NCBI GenBank assembly: GCA_905147135.1
Contig: LR990044.1
Coordinates: 10,544,122 to 10,608,121 of the forward strand
DNA: 64,000 nt
From: Blastobasis lacticolella
Taxonomy: Eukaryota > Arthropoda > Insecta > Lepidoptera > Blastobasidae
Reading direction: 5' to 3'
A program made the translations under genes and the position numbers. Below, in pieces: positions 13,702 to 26,545 of the stretch; position 1 is the stretch's first letter; every line of letters begins with the position of its first letter. The notes under the pieces were generated by a model. The model saw only the letters and a program-made list of their open reading frames with translations. It was not told the DNA's origin and searched no databases.

Positions 13702-13788
13702 GCAAAAAGTTGAATTATCATTTCTCAAAAAGTTGAATTTGCAGAATGTTGATTCCCAAAATGTTGAATTTGCAAAAAGTCGAATAAC
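13702..13788 (+). repeat. Short degenerate tandem of CAAAAAGTTGAATT
   Basis: Five imperfect copies of C/GAAAA.GTTGAATTT in 87 bp. Low-complexity array; no function evident. Confidence 0.6.
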
Positions 13789-15799
13789 ATATCCCTTAAA
13801 ACTTTCTTTAAAGAAACTGTTGTTATTGACTGTTAAACAAGTGAAGCCAATAAAAAATTCAAATCCTTTTTTGCACTGATCCCTGTAAATTGACTGGCTA
13901 CCTTAACCTTCAAGCTGGAATACATTGACATAAAGATGATTGCTTTACGGCAGGATAGCGGCAGGCCTATTAAAGGCAGGCAGGAAACGCATTCGCAGCT
14001 CCCTGTGTGTTGCTGAGGTCCGGTGGTGATCTTTTTCCACCAAATTCCAGTCCACTTGCAGGTTTTGCTCCCTCTATTATAAAAAAAAAACTAGTGGACC
14101 CGGCGCGACTTCTACACTACACTACTCTACCTCTACCCTACACCTACTTCTACCTACTGCGTAGTTAAAAAGATACATAGGAATATAGGAACAGACGACA
14201 GAAAGCAACTTAGTTTTATACTATATAAACATTATATCGCCAGTCTCTTATTGGAGTCCAATCCCCTAACCACATCCCCTTTGCTTATTTATGAACATAT
14301 TCCTAAGAGAGGTTATTCAAACAAATAAACTAATTTGGCCACAAAACCTCCAAATTGGTGTCATTGCTCAAGTAGGGGTTAGCCGTTGGCCCACGCCTAT
14401 CGGCCGATCTCGGTGCGTTGGCCCAATAGTTTTAATGAAAGTCAACCGGGCACCGGTAAATCGATTAGTTCCATCTCATCTGATAGCATCAGTACATAGT
14501 TAGCTATCATTGTGCGCTTACCGTTAACGGTAGTCGATAGATTAATGATATAAGACTCATTGTTTGAGACGCAAAGAAGTGCGTCAGTCTATCTGCGCCG
14601 TTCATCATCTGTGTTCGGCTCAATGGGTGCGGTTTGAGTGTGTTTATTTTGTGGCAGTGTAATAAATAGACGCCTATATTTTTCACTCAATTTATTCAAT
14701 ACCTATAGGTATTAAAATAATTTCCATCCTAGTTAAAATTAAAACTTAAAACTAAATCCGTCCGATCCGTACGACTTCGTAATAAAACTTAAACTAGAGG
14801 TACCTGTAACCCACTCTTTGCCATTCCCGGTGCAAAGGAGCCCATAACACCAGGTTGAATGGCGATGGACAGCTTCTGCAACAGGAATAACACAGGGCGG
14901 GGGTCACCACCCCTCTCCCTTATTCGACTGGCAACGTCTATAAAAAATCACTAATGATGTAAATAATGTACATCGGCTAATTCGGCTTCGTAGAATGTCA
15001 TCTCTAGTGAGTAAATATGAAGTCGAAACAAACCCATGTGCATTCATAATTAGCCTGCCCTTATCCCATTTAGTTTGGGTCGGCAACAAAACGATAGGAA
15101 AGTTAGCTACAGTAGGTTGTAAGCCGATGTGCATTACTTACCATTATTAAACCAACTGATTTTTCAACGTACTTACATAAAGTATCAAATCAAATTCAGA
15201 ATAAACGGGGATAACCCTATAGAAAATACTGTTTACATTTATAGTAATTTATTCTCAGTACGAAAGTCTTGTCCGAATTTCTTAACGCTAACCATTATAA
15301 AATAAAGGCACAAAAAAATAAGCAACAGCGAATGAATAGAGTTTAATTGCACACTTTTCTCAGCTTAAATTCACTTCGAATATGTCATTAACTTCTCCGC
15401 TGGCGGACACGTTCAAAAGAAAGAGAGAAATAATTTTCTATCAAAGTTCAAAATTAATTTTGAAGTTCCCGTCTAAACCAACGCTTGGCCGAAGTTGCTT
15501 GACTATCCGCTGACCGTCTACAAGTTATAATTTCATAACAAACTTGAAAGCACTAGCTTCTAACAGTAGATTTTCAATTTGAAAGAAATCCAACTTTAAA
15601 GCTAGTCTTTCCTTTTTACAAGCTCTCTAGTATTGGTTTTAGAAAAGGTATATTTTATTAATAGAGGGGAAGAGTTCATCTAAACAAAAATTATCGCGAT
15701 TTCGCTCAATTTCAGAACAGTCGGAAGTCGAAGTGGACAACCTTAAGATATCTAGAATGCCTACTGTATAACATTAATATAATTAACTACATATACATA

Positions 15800-15885
15800 C
15801 ATACTTACCCACATAAAGCTTACGCCTCTATCTTACAGGTGGGATAGGCAGAGACTATGGACCGCCACTTAACTACAATCTTCGC
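15800..15885 (+). mobile_element. Interspersed repeat (AGGTGGGATAGGCAGAG family), shorter copy
   Basis: ACATAAAGCTTACGCCTCTA, ACAGGTGGGATAGGCAGAGA, CTATGGACCGCCACTTAACT. Same family as 18535-18670. Confidence 0.5.
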
Positions 15886-16569
15886 AATTCAGAATATATT
15901 GTAATACATTTAATGTACTTAGCAGATTGTATGATTATTCCCGGCCGGCTTTGGACTATCCTGCACAGACTTGAAAATACTAGAATTTTTTTATTTGAAA
16001 TTTTTGCTGTCATGCTTGGATTTATCGAAAACCTCCAACTTAGGACAGCTCTCTATATTATACATTCCCCGTAAATCTACGATCAGGTAACTACGATACG
16101 ATTATACGCAGTTTTGGAGAGGAGCGCGAACAAACATGCTCTACAATCGCCTATTACGTACCTAAGTACGTACAATCAATAGTTTTCGACAAGAGCGCCA
16201 ACAAATACGATCTTTTAATAAATCCATTCCTTATATTTTTTCACGGAATCCGAGATATTTCGCTTCTAAAATGTTATCTGCATTGAACGTTCCAAAGTTT
16301 TCATTTGCAATTTAAATCTGTCGCTTGGAGACGCGTGTCGTCGATATTGACTCGTATCTTGGAGTCGGTGCGGGAACCTCGGAGGAAATACGACTTTCAA
16401 TATCAGTACTTTAAAAATACTCCCCTCTTGTAGGTAACACTTGCCGTTAAAAGATAGGAAAATATCAGCTGTTACATTGCAGAGTTTCTGCTTCAAGTTG
16501 TGCTGTTTTCTGAGTTTGTTAATGAATGTTGTGAATATTAATTAGATACGAATAATATCCAGAAAACTT

Positions 16570-16735
16570 GAAATGATGAATTTTAATTTATTTTACGGGT
16601 CTGGGTGTTCTATGTATTTAAAAGTATTTAAGTGCCTAGCATATCAGTTATCTAGCACCCATAGTTTAAGCTTCACTTAGTTTAGGGCTAGATGGCGCTG
16701 TGTGAGTTTATCAACAATAACTTATTTATATTATA
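16570..16735 (+). mobile_element. SINE tail fragment (GCGCCATCTAG family)
   Basis: GAAATGATGAATTTTAATTT, ACGGGTCTGGGTGTTCTATG, TATCTAGCACCCATAGT and GGGCTAGATGGCGCTGTGTG are shared with other copies. The head is missing. Confidence 0.7.
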
Positions 16736-17834
16736 CATGTTTATTATTAGTGTTAAAAAAATTGTCGTGCGTGATATCTCAGATTACGTTTAATGTACTA
16801 ACAAACAAGACAATTGAACCCCTTATTCTAAAAATATTACCTGCAGGTATTTTCATAGATTACATTACATAATCTTTTTCAATTGATATAATACCGCAAT
16901 GAAACTACCGATACTGATTATGGAAAGATACATATCTACCATTCCAATATAACTACTATCTATCTAATAGTTCCACTATTTATCTATAACATGATTTTAC
17001 GAGTACCTATTAGAAAGAATCACAGGCCAACTACCTGAAGACTAAAACAATGGTCTCTACGATTCTTTACATACATACGGCATTTGTTACAAACACAAAG
17101 CTGCCAAGCCACACGCCTAATATTACCAACTATTACCGAAAAACCGGAACAAAATAATGCAAGCAATGATTGCGGTAGAAACAGATGCAGCGGTGGTACC
17201 CAGGCGCACTCTTCAAGCTTGACAGGTTCCCACCGAGTCGGTAACCGACATTTTCATTGCCTGCCGTTTTTAAATTTTTTATGAGTAAATCTAAACCTTG
17301 CAGCACCCTAGCATAATTTAGAAGCTTCATCTCCTTTTACAGGAGCAATATCTGTCATTTACAGAAATATACGAGCAGGAGAATTGAATATGAAAATTCA
17401 TACAAGCCGTGCACCTACGTGTATATGTTTCTAATTCCGCCCCTGGCTGGCGAAAAGATGAAATTGTATTTTATTTTGAACAACGCCATAAATCTTCTCA
17501 GGAGAGCTGTAAAATGAAAGCTCTTACCTACTCTTGCCTTATTCACCCTGCTGCCGAGTACTGATATAAATTTAACAATTTCGGTATTATTCTGGTGTGA
17601 TGAAAGGCGACTTAATGGAGGAATTGACTGGCAACATGATGAGGTTGTTGCGTGTTTTATAAAATTCGATGTATTAAACGTTTATATGTATTGTAATTGC
17701 TTCGTCACTAAGGGTGATTAGGTCCTCCGGTGGGCCCGGCTTACTTGTGTTAGGACATTCCGATAGCATGACTGACTTTGTAGCTTGTAATAAAGTTATT
17801 TCTCATATATTGTATTTTTGAAACACGACATTTT

Positions 17835-17940
17835 TTTTATGTTATTGGGCAGACAAACAGGCAAGTGGGCCACCTGATGGAAAGTGGTCACCGCCGCTTA
17901 TGGCCATCAGCAGCACCAGGGGATCCAGGGGGGGATTATG
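17835..17940 (+). mobile_element. CR1-type LINE 3' fragment
   Basis: GGGCAGACAAACAGGCAAGT, GGGCCACCTGATGGAAAGTG, GTCACCGCCGCTTATGGCCA. Decayed relatives are at 6234-6293, 8272-8345, 11245-11300 and 50570-50640. Confidence 0.55.
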
Positions 17941-18534
17941 TATTTATAATCCCTGTTAATCATAAATATCCCTCTGTACACTTGGATCCCATGATATAGA
18001 TCCCATAAGATCCTTAGATGGCTTTTCATCCTCCAGACTCCTATTCATAGTCTATTTTCTAGTCATTTTACTATTTCATAGTCATTCTATTTTCATACAC
18101 ATAATATAATTAGTCTCACAATCACCACCATATTGGATAGGAGATAAATGGCCGGCAGCTAACTAAATAAAATAGTAGTAATACACTTCCCACACTCCAT
18201 ATTTCCCAAGATAAAAATAAACAAATACAAACGTTATCGCATAAAATAATATCTTCCATCCACCTAAACTTCCTCTTATTATCCCAAAAGGGGACACATT
18301 CAAGAAAATCATCAACCAAGCAAGGGGCCCTTTAAATTGAAGACACATCTAAAGCTCACACAAGGTGGATTGAAAATAATCCAAGTAGAAAATTAATCCT
18401 TGATTACGTCCCACTCCCGCCCGAATTGGAGAATATCCCAAGGAGCTAAGACCCTAGATGTGTCTAGGTAAAACTGAAACAAAAAAAAATTGTTTAAAGT
18501 TACATCATGCAGAACCAGAAGTTAAATTTAAATG

Positions 18535-18670
18535 TACACATACCTACATAAAGCTCAAGCCTCTCTCCCACAGGTGGGGTAGGCAGAGACCATGGACCGC
18601 CACTTTGGTCTGTCCTGACAACTCCCCAGCCTCGCATACTCGTATATCTACAACTCTTTTAACACACCTA
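18535..18670 (+). mobile_element. Interspersed repeat (AGGTGGGGTAGGCAGAG family)
   Basis: Shares CATAAAGCT.A.GCCTCT, CACAGGTGGGGTAGGCAGAG and ACCATGGACCGCCACTT with 15805-15880. Looks like a SINE body; no head seen. Confidence 0.5.
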
Positions 18671-18923
18671 CTTTTATTCTTGCAACTTCGGACCCCAGCT
18701 TTTTAACCGTTGCAGTAAATATTTACTGCTTGGTTTTTTTGTAATTTAAGTATCATTATACGTAAGAACTGTTTTTACTGTCTTATTTTTTGTGTACTAA
18801 TTACACTTTGGAAATCTTCGTTTCGGAAATTTATCAAAATTATACAGGAAGCTGACGGACACCACATGGCATCGGCAAAAGATATTTTTATGTCAATAAA
18901 TATAAAATATATGAATGTGCTTG

Positions 18924-19150
18924 GAAATTTCACACAGCGCCATCTAGCCCCAAAGTAAGCAAAGCTTGTATTATGTGTTCTAGATAACTGATAACCTATT
19001 TATATACTTTTAAAGTCATACTTATTATGCATATACGCTCAGACCCGTAACATAAATTAAAATATCATTATTTCAATTTCTGCTCGGCCGGGAATCGAAT
19101 CGACCTCTGCGTGGCAGACATGTTACCCGACTGAACCACTCAGGATGTCA
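18924..19150 (-). mobile_element. SINE (GCGCCATCTAG family), near full length
   Basis: From CACACAGCGCCATCTAGCCC to the head AACCACTCAGGATGTCA, with a degenerate B box (GGGAATCGAATCGACC in plus orientation). Confidence 0.75.
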
Positions 19151-19164
19151 AAAGTTTTATAAGG

Positions 19165-19385
19165 GTCTAGTGGACTGGGCGCAACTTCGTTCGCGTTCAC
19201 CTACTTTTACCCCTAACTACCCTTCTTTTCTTGCTTATAAACATTCCTCTTGAATCACTTTATCTATTGTTGAAAACCGCATTAAAATCCGCTGCACAGT
19301 TTTAAAGATCTAAACGTACATAGATACATGCATACGGAGGGACAGACGACGGGAAGCGACCTTGTTTTATACTATGTTTAGATGT
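19165..19385 (-). mobile_element. LINE-type 3' repeat fragment
   Basis: Begins with CTAGTGGACTGGGCGCAAC and ends with GACGGGAAGCGACCTTGTTT and a TATACTATGT stretch. It is the reverse complement of the 83-285 type. A more decayed sister lies at about 14088-14232. Confidence 0.55.
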
Positions 19386-21890
19386 CTCTGTCCAGCTGTT
19401 AACATCTTTAGAATGTTAATTATGACGATGAAGAACTGCATTGTTATTTTGTTGACTTGAATTCGAATCAGATTTAAAAATAGAACATACCTACGTGACC
19501 AAATCGGCGTACGCATTATAAAGACACGGGCACATTGTTGTGGCCACTACTAAAATTACATAAGTATAAAAATAAAATCAGCCAGACATGTATAATTTTA
19601 TTATCTTATCGAACATTGTATTAGAAAGTAACATTAATTAAATTTAGATTAAATGATTAAGGAATTAAATTACGTATAATGTTTGATACGATAAAATATA
19701 CATTCTGGATTTTGCACCTACGTAAGAGATAGAGGTTTAGATTTACGCTGTTGCGTAAAGGTCATTTTATGGAAAAGCCAGAAAATTTTTGAGCTGTCAA
19801 CTCTATCAAAATTAACTGAAACCCGCATTTTTAAGCAGTGAGTGACGGTAGATACGAAGACAACTTTATCGTGTAATCCCTGCTAATTAATTTACTATCT
19901 TTCGGAGCATCTCAAAATCTGTTAAGGCTTATATCATTGTTTTTTTCTTCACGGCTGAGCTACTTCACGGACTTTGGTAAAGATAGATAAGGCAATTAAT
20001 GATGGATAATTACTGTACTGTTTGTGCATGAAGTATAAATAAATAAATAAATAATTTGGGTTGTATATTTTGTATTTGTTAAAGTCGTCTTTTAGACATA
20101 GACATAGACATTATTTATTTATTTGTGTATTGTTCAGAATTGTTACTTCTAGACAAAATACAAAGCTATGTCTTCGTTAAAATCTTATTGGGTTCCACGA
20201 TTATGGGAACGAAATATTTCACCTCTTGCCTGAAACGGATCGTCAAGGATTATGAACTTTTTGAGATAACTCTTGAAAGGTAGATCTTTCATGGAAAAAT
20301 TTTGCAATTTAATAAATATTTTATTATTCATGTACAATAATAATAGTTTTAAATCGATTGTTTTTATCAGCTTGATAGAATTTTATTACATGGTGAAAAC
20401 TAGAGACAATAGAACGATAATTTATTCAATATATTTAATAGGCAGCCACCTCAGCAGGCGGAATACCTCTAACTTTTCTAAAACATACTCATTTATGCTA
20501 CCTGTAAGTACTTACACTGTCTACCTACAAAGCCATATGTAAATAATAGTACTGCAACAGTGTTTAAAATGTAACAAACTCCTCACTTTACACACAAAGT
20601 ATATAATATCAACTTTCTTCAAACAAGCCACAGCTGTCTGGAGTCATGACTAGGCCTACATAATACCTACCTAAATTATACAACGGGGAACATGTCAAAA
20701 ATGCGCGGGTAGCCAAACGAATTTCACAGTCCAACTGCATAGCCAACACCGGATCGAAATATCAATAGCAACGCGTGGCAATATATATTTTCGTTGAGGG
20801 ATCCCCTCACTAAAAGATCAATTTCGCGCTTGGCCAAGTTTAATGTAAACTTAAGTGCCGAGGGGAAAGACCAAATGAGAGCCGACCGTCGCGTTAATAA
20901 ATGTTATTGAATTTTTAGACGTTAGATCTGCGGAATCTTAATAGAAATTCCTGAATTCACGTCAGTTTCCAAGGAGAGCGAGAAAGACCGATTGGCACCC
21001 CGTAACGGTAAATTGTTAGTATTATTGTTAGGCAAAACAAGAACGGCGTAACGTTATGTAGGTATGTAAAACAACAACCACGGGAATCTGATTGCGACAG
21101 AAAATACAGTAAAAAGACACTGAGGTCTTATCCCAACCCAATACTAATGTATATTCGCCTAATGGCGAATCAGGATTTGCACTGCTCTGGAAACCAACAA
21201 CAAGTTGTATAATTACTAAGATCTGAATGCCGCTGAAGATAGACACCAAAGCCCAGATATTGCGGTGGTACGATATACTTGGTGGTGGTTACGACCCACC
21301 GCCGGTAGTGAGGAATGGAATACAAGGATGAGGGAATTTTGCTTAATAGATCTGGATCCAAGGTAGGTATCCATTAACTTTCTCGTCAATATTTATGAGG
21401 AGGCCAATGCCGTGATTTTGTTGATAACTATAAGTATATCTCAGAGAACCTTCATACCACAAGTTCACATCGTAGGTGCCGAACTACCATTAAGCCAAGT
21501 AATACATCACCACCAAAACAGACATTGATTTTTTACACTTGGGCAGCACAAGACGACTTAGAGTTAGAGGCAAACTAGATGGGACCTCCATAGACCATGG
21601 CAGCAGCGTTTCCTGTTGTGTGATTTCAACATTGTGGTCTCCAATCGCTGCCTTGCGTGTATATTAAGGCAAACCCCTCCTCAAATGTGAAGGCGGCTGA
21701 AATCCGGCAGAGGGATTGATACGGACTGTGATACAGTCATTATTGATTGGTACCTGCTTACACGTGACTCGCGATACCTGCACCCGACAAGGCGATGACG
21801 TTAAAGATTATTTTTAGTTTATTTTAATAGTAACATAATAATACTACGATATTGATAACGATAATTAGCATTATTATCTTAATTATTAAA
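19386..21890. other. Gene-free stretch with a non-repetitive island
   Basis: About 20690-21010 is moderately GC-rich and unlike the repeats around it (CGCGCTTGGCCAAGTTTAAT, GAGAGCGAGAAAGACCGATT). It has no long open frame. It is a candidate conserved non-coding element. The rest is AT-rich. Confidence 0.4.
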
Positions 21891-22247
21891 GCGTCGGTGG
21901 CCGAGCGGTTAGGGTATCCGACTCGTAAGCGAGAGGTACCGGGTTCGAATCCCGCTGCGGCAATGTACCAATGGCTCTTTTCTTAGTTATTTACATTAGT
22001 TGAATACTAACCGACGCTCTTACGATGAGGAAAAACATCGTAATAAAACCTTCACATTCAGGCGACTGAATGTGTAACCATGATCCAATCTGGTCAGGTT
22101 CCCCTGGTAGCAGGGTCATGGTCATGCCATCTGATGGCAGTCGCTTCACTGTAATTACCTGATCTGTCAAATCCTGGAGCATGGTCAAGGCGAACCCTGG
22201 GCCCTCGTGCGCGAAAGCACAACCGGGACATTAAGGCCAAGATGATT
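21891..22247 (+). mobile_element. tRNA-derived SINE, near full length
   Basis: The head has a pol III A box (GGTGGCCGAGCGGTTAGGG) at 21897-21915 and a B box (GGTTCGAATCCC) at 21940-21955. The acceptor ends do not pair, so it is a SINE promoter and not a working tRNA. The body has GGAAAAACATCGTAATAAAA, CATTCAGGCGACTGAATGTG, GATGGCAGTCGCTTCACTGT and GGGCCCTCGTGCGCGA. Related pieces occur at 26488-26545, 42833-43073, 46575-46630 and 62205-62455. Confidence 0.8.
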
Positions 22248-24384
22248 GTTTTTATAATATCTGTAAGCAGTTCTACCATCGATAAAAAAAATTACTTAGT
22301 ACAAGTTCTATCAAACTTTCAAAGTACACAGATAATTAATCGATCATCTTACATACCCACCATAATCAAAACATGCGCATAATCTTATAAAAGTTTGTAT
22401 TAAAAATGCGACAAGCGCACCAGCAAGCTGCACAAGATGCCCTGATAAGCGACTTCATTCCAATCATCTTGTTTTTACGATGGAGCGGGAGCGGTGCAAA
22501 TATTTGCCGGTGAATGAGAGTCCTACATGAGTGCGGTTGTAAACTCCTCGGATCCAAGACGATGGAATGGAAAACTTTGATCGAAAACCACACGTTGTAA
22601 CTCAGCGAAATGTTCTCGCGAGCAGAACTTTCTCGGATTTTATCGAATATGCTGCAACCGGCACGCTCTAAACCAAACAAGTGGGGAACACTCGGTATGT
22701 TTGCACTCGAAGATACTCGTGAGATGGTTTTTGATTGATTTTATCTTGGCTCCTCAGCCGCTCACTACGGAGCCCAGAGTCGTGATACGTTACACTCCTC
22801 CAACAAGAATTTAACATAGTAATTTTTAAGCATATGTTGTGTTTACGTATGGGTAAGAACAAAAAACGGACCAATAATTTTTGTGTCAACACAATGCCGT
22901 GCTGAATTTATATGCCACGTATTTTCCGATGCGTGTAATGAGTGATTTCAACTTTGGCATCACGTCGCCGACTCCCACAATGAGACGGCCACTCCCCCGC
23001 CTCCGATTTGTCCCCAATGTCAATAGTCATTAACCTGAAATATTGCTGTGCGACAGCAGAAAATAAATTGAAACCGACAGATACCAATTTATTCGAGAGC
23101 AAATAGTCTACACAGCAGGTGTGAGCCGTTACAGAAAGCCATTTGTTTACCGTCAGCAAACTTCACCTCGTAACCCTAAAATCTAATTGGATTTAATTCC
23201 ATTAGCGAAGGTCCAAATGGGACCCCTTAATTGTGCTGACCGAGGGCCGGTTTATTATGTGGCTCTGGGAGCGTCGGCCGCGTCATGTGATAATGGAAAA
23301 TATGTGCAAATACGATCGCCTCGGAAACAGCGTCGGCCTGAGTAGGTTTGTAGGTCGCCTGCATGCCGTGAGCGTCACTTTTACGCCGTTTTCAGGACGG
23401 AATTTGGGACGAATTCTAAGTAGGAGTAACTAAACTAAGTTCCTAAAGTAAGCAGTCACCGCAGCCTATGGACGTTTGCAATACCCAGGGGCTTCACCCA
23501 CAATACATCTTCAGAACTTATGACGTTAATCCTATACCTAAATAATTATAAATACATAGTAAAATGCATACCGTTGGAGCTAATGGCCCGATAAAAATAA
23601 TCACATTACCTATCTGCATGGATACCGATGCATTTAAGTAGAAAATATCTTATTTATGTAGATAATAAAATAATTATCATTATTTTTATTGTACAGCACG
23701 ATGCACTATCAGGTTAGCTCTAAAAATATAATATTGTCCGCTGAATACTTATACCTAAGTTATAAAATAGCGAAATGCTATAAATTGTAAAATTTGTATG
23801 TCCTACTTTATTACTGATCACGCAATATCAAGATTTTAGTAAAATTATTACTCATCCTCGGCAGCTTTTTATGCTTTATCACAAATGTTGTGGTAAATTA
23901 TTGAGACCTTACCTAGTATTCAGTATTAAGTCGTTAATAGTAGGATAGTGAAGTGAACATCATCGTATCTACAAGCTTAGCAGGTACCAATTTAATAATT
24001 AAAAATGTAAACAAATAGGAAACGAGACTTCCAAGAAAGGGATTATTTATTGTAGCTTAACATTGCGATTACGTTAACCAATATCTACATATCTAGCTCT
24101 TCTTCTTTCTGTTGCTATTTATTGTGTAGAGTTGATGACACTAATAATAAATATTATTTACACGTGATACACATTTTTACGTATGCAGTGGTATCTATAC
24201 GGTATCTTATCAAAATACAAAAATAATCTTATCGATAAGGTCCGAATATATGAAGAGATTAAAAAAAAATTGCGCAATATATATTTTTATAATTGTCACG
24301 TTTGTAAAATCATGGTGTTGCCGTATAAATAGGTACACCTTCTTTGCCTTTAATAAAAGTATAGGTTCTAAGAGACAAAAATAG
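22248..24384. other. Gene-free stretch with a non-repetitive island
   Basis: 22480-23440 is unusually repeat-free and GC-richer, with short open frames on both strands but none convincing. Candidate regulatory DNA. 23450-24380 is AT-rich and featureless. Confidence 0.4.
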
Positions 24385-24565
24385 CCGAACCTTTATTTTT
24401 TAGACCAGTCCATGAAACTTGGCACAGTTGTCCTTTAAGGTAAAATAAGCCGATTAAGATTGGTAGCCCTCGGAGCCCCCCCCCCCCCCACTCTGGCACC
24501 GGAGGGGGGCTCAAGGAACGACTGTACCAAGTTTCATGCTTTGGCCAAGAAATAAGTGTTTGCTC
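24385..24565. mobile_element. Hairpin MITE with poly-C centre
   Basis: The two halves (24386-24436 and 24513-24563) pair as an imperfect inverted repeat; CATGAAACTTGG is shared exactly. The pairing continues inward to GAGCCCCCC...GGGGGGCTC around a run of about 15 C. The whole element would fold into one long hairpin. No coding capacity. Confidence 0.7.
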
Positions 24566-24848
24566 TTTGAAACTATACTATAAGGCTACATGATGTTAAA
24601 AAATATTAAATCTGCCGAGACCCAAAAGCCCGCCTTATACTATGCAGTATTTATGTTTGTCCAGGTTTATAGAGGAATCTGACACCACTTACCCCGATGG
24701 CTTCATCCAATCTAGTATTCCACAGAAGGCGCCAGGCTATATCTAGACCAGCTCGATCTGGACGCAGCTACCTCGTGTTGAAGGGTTCAAACACTGCTCT
24801 GCTCGTCGATGAGCGCTGGCAGAAGCACTAACGATGACAGACGTGGTG

Positions 24849-25322
24849 GTCTAGGACTCTTCCACCAGAGGCAGTGGCAATCGATGAATTCCACTATGGT
24901 CTGACAGACAGACGCATACTTATAAGTCTTGCGCCCGCGAAGTAGTGGCCTTTCTTCAGAACCACGACAGATGGCGCTTGATGCTACTGTCTAGGACTCT
25001 TCCACCAGAGGCAGTGGTAATCGATGAATTCCACTATGGTCTGACAGACAGACGCATACTTATAAGTCTTGCGCCCGCGAAGTAGTGGCCTTTCTTCAGA
25101 ACCACGACAGATGGCGCTTGATGCTACTGTCTAGGACTCTTCCACCAGAGGCAGTGGTAATCGATGAATTCCACTATGGTCTGACAGACAGACGCATACT
25201 TATATGTCTTGCGCCCGCGAAGTAGTGGCCTTTCTTCAGAACCACGACAGATGGCGCTTGATGCTACTGTCTAGGACTCTTCCACCAGAGGCAGTGGCAA
25301 TCGATGAATTCCACTATGGTCT
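24849..25322. repeat. Tandem array, 140-bp unit, 3.4 copies
   Basis: Units start at exactly 24849, 24989, 25129 and 25269 (partial, 54 bp) with GTCTAGGACTCTTCCACC. They are nearly identical. The first and last units read GTGGCAATCG, while units 2 and 3 read GTGGTAATCG. Unit 3 alone has ATATGTC for ATAAGTC. The period is not a multiple of three. The unit contains AGATGGCGCTTGATGC. Confidence 0.95.
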
Positions 25323-25914
25323 TGGTCCACATTAAACCCACAGTCCCACCAGGGGTATAGGTTACGACTGCCTAGCCCCAATATTAAGAAATACGCAAAC
25401 GGCGTCACCACATCATTTACCTATTTTATTTAGTTCCTTTCCCTTGAATAAATATTCAAAATTGTAATTTTTGACATGTTCAAAAGTATTCTCAGTGTTT
25501 CTTTCTTACCGAGTGCCTTGGTTTACGCGTAGCTAGTAGTAGCGTAGTAGATCTTAGTGGATAGCATGGAAAAATCAGGCTACTCGTTAACCAAGCTACA
25601 CCTTCTATCCGCAAATCCTACTATTATCGCAAACGATGATATATTTTATTTACTTATTTATATTAGCCTGAATTATCCCACTATTGGCTAAGGCCTCCCC
25701 CTATTCTTCCATACCTCGCGATCGTAGTATGATGTTATATAAGAAAATGAAAACCCAGACGGTGTCGAAAGCGAGTTATAGAGCACCTGTACATACTGCA
25801 CCGCCATCTAGTGCAAAAGTTGGTTTTAATATTGATTACTCCTAACTAATGTTAGAGTTCTGATTAAATTAATGTAGCGAACAACACATTTAACGTCGTT
25901 CCTGCGAGAACGCG

Positions 25915-26080
25915 TCCGGAAAGTTTACGCGGACGAAGCCGCGACAAAACTTGTCTACTACATGTTATAAAACAAGTCCCACGCCGCGTCTGTCTGTCTG
26001 AACGCAATAAACTCCAACACTACGGATTTTCATGCGATTTTCAACTATGAATAGAAGAGGAAGGTTTATAGGGACAAACT
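25915..26080 (+). mobile_element. LINE-type 3' repeat fragment
   Basis: TAAAACAAGTCCCACGCCGC, GTCTGTCTGTCTG, ACTACGGATTTTCATGCGAT. Same family as 2140-2300. Confidence 0.6.
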
Positions 26081-26545
26081 AGTTTATTACAAAATGAGGT
26101 ATTTCTGATGTCAAAATAATGCTATAGGACAGAACCTGTAAAATGATAGATACAACCTAGCTAATAACAGAATATACTTTATTTTCCACGTGGGCCTCGC
26201 ATCTCAGAGCACCTTCTAAAGGTTTTTGGAATCGTGAAAGCCCTCAATATTTCACACACTGAAGCCTAAATATATCATAGATATACAAAAAAAATCACTA
26301 ACACTAGATTCCGATCTACACACGTCTCTTGCATAGCTTACAATTGTAATGCTGTCAAAAATAGCTTGACAATAGTTTTATAACAATCATTAATTATATA
26401 ACTGCAGACGCACGGACAGAAATTATAAAAATGATAAATGTTGTTACATTATCCCGTCCACTTTTTGTTCTATACTGATACAAGCTTGGGCATTCAGGCG
26501 ACTAAACCTTTCTGTAACCATGATCCGATCTGGTCTAGTAATCTG

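Larger units (their letters stand above)
11301..16569. other. Gene-free stretch
   Basis: Interspersed repeats listed separately, plus a LINE relic at 14088-14232. 15447-15464 is a perfect 18-bp palindrome (TTCAAAATTAATTTTGAA). The 15360-15620 part looks non-repetitive and could be regulatory. No gene seen. Confidence 0.5.

Noticed and set aside
21891..21963. Possible tRNA gene (A and B boxes, CGT in the anticodon position)
   Set aside because: The acceptor and anticodon stems do not pair properly, and the sequence runs into a repeated SINE body shared with 42833-43073. It is a SINE head.
24849..25322. CRISPR-like array
   Set aside because: The unit is 140 bp repeated without distinct spacers in an insect genome; it is a simple tandem duplication.
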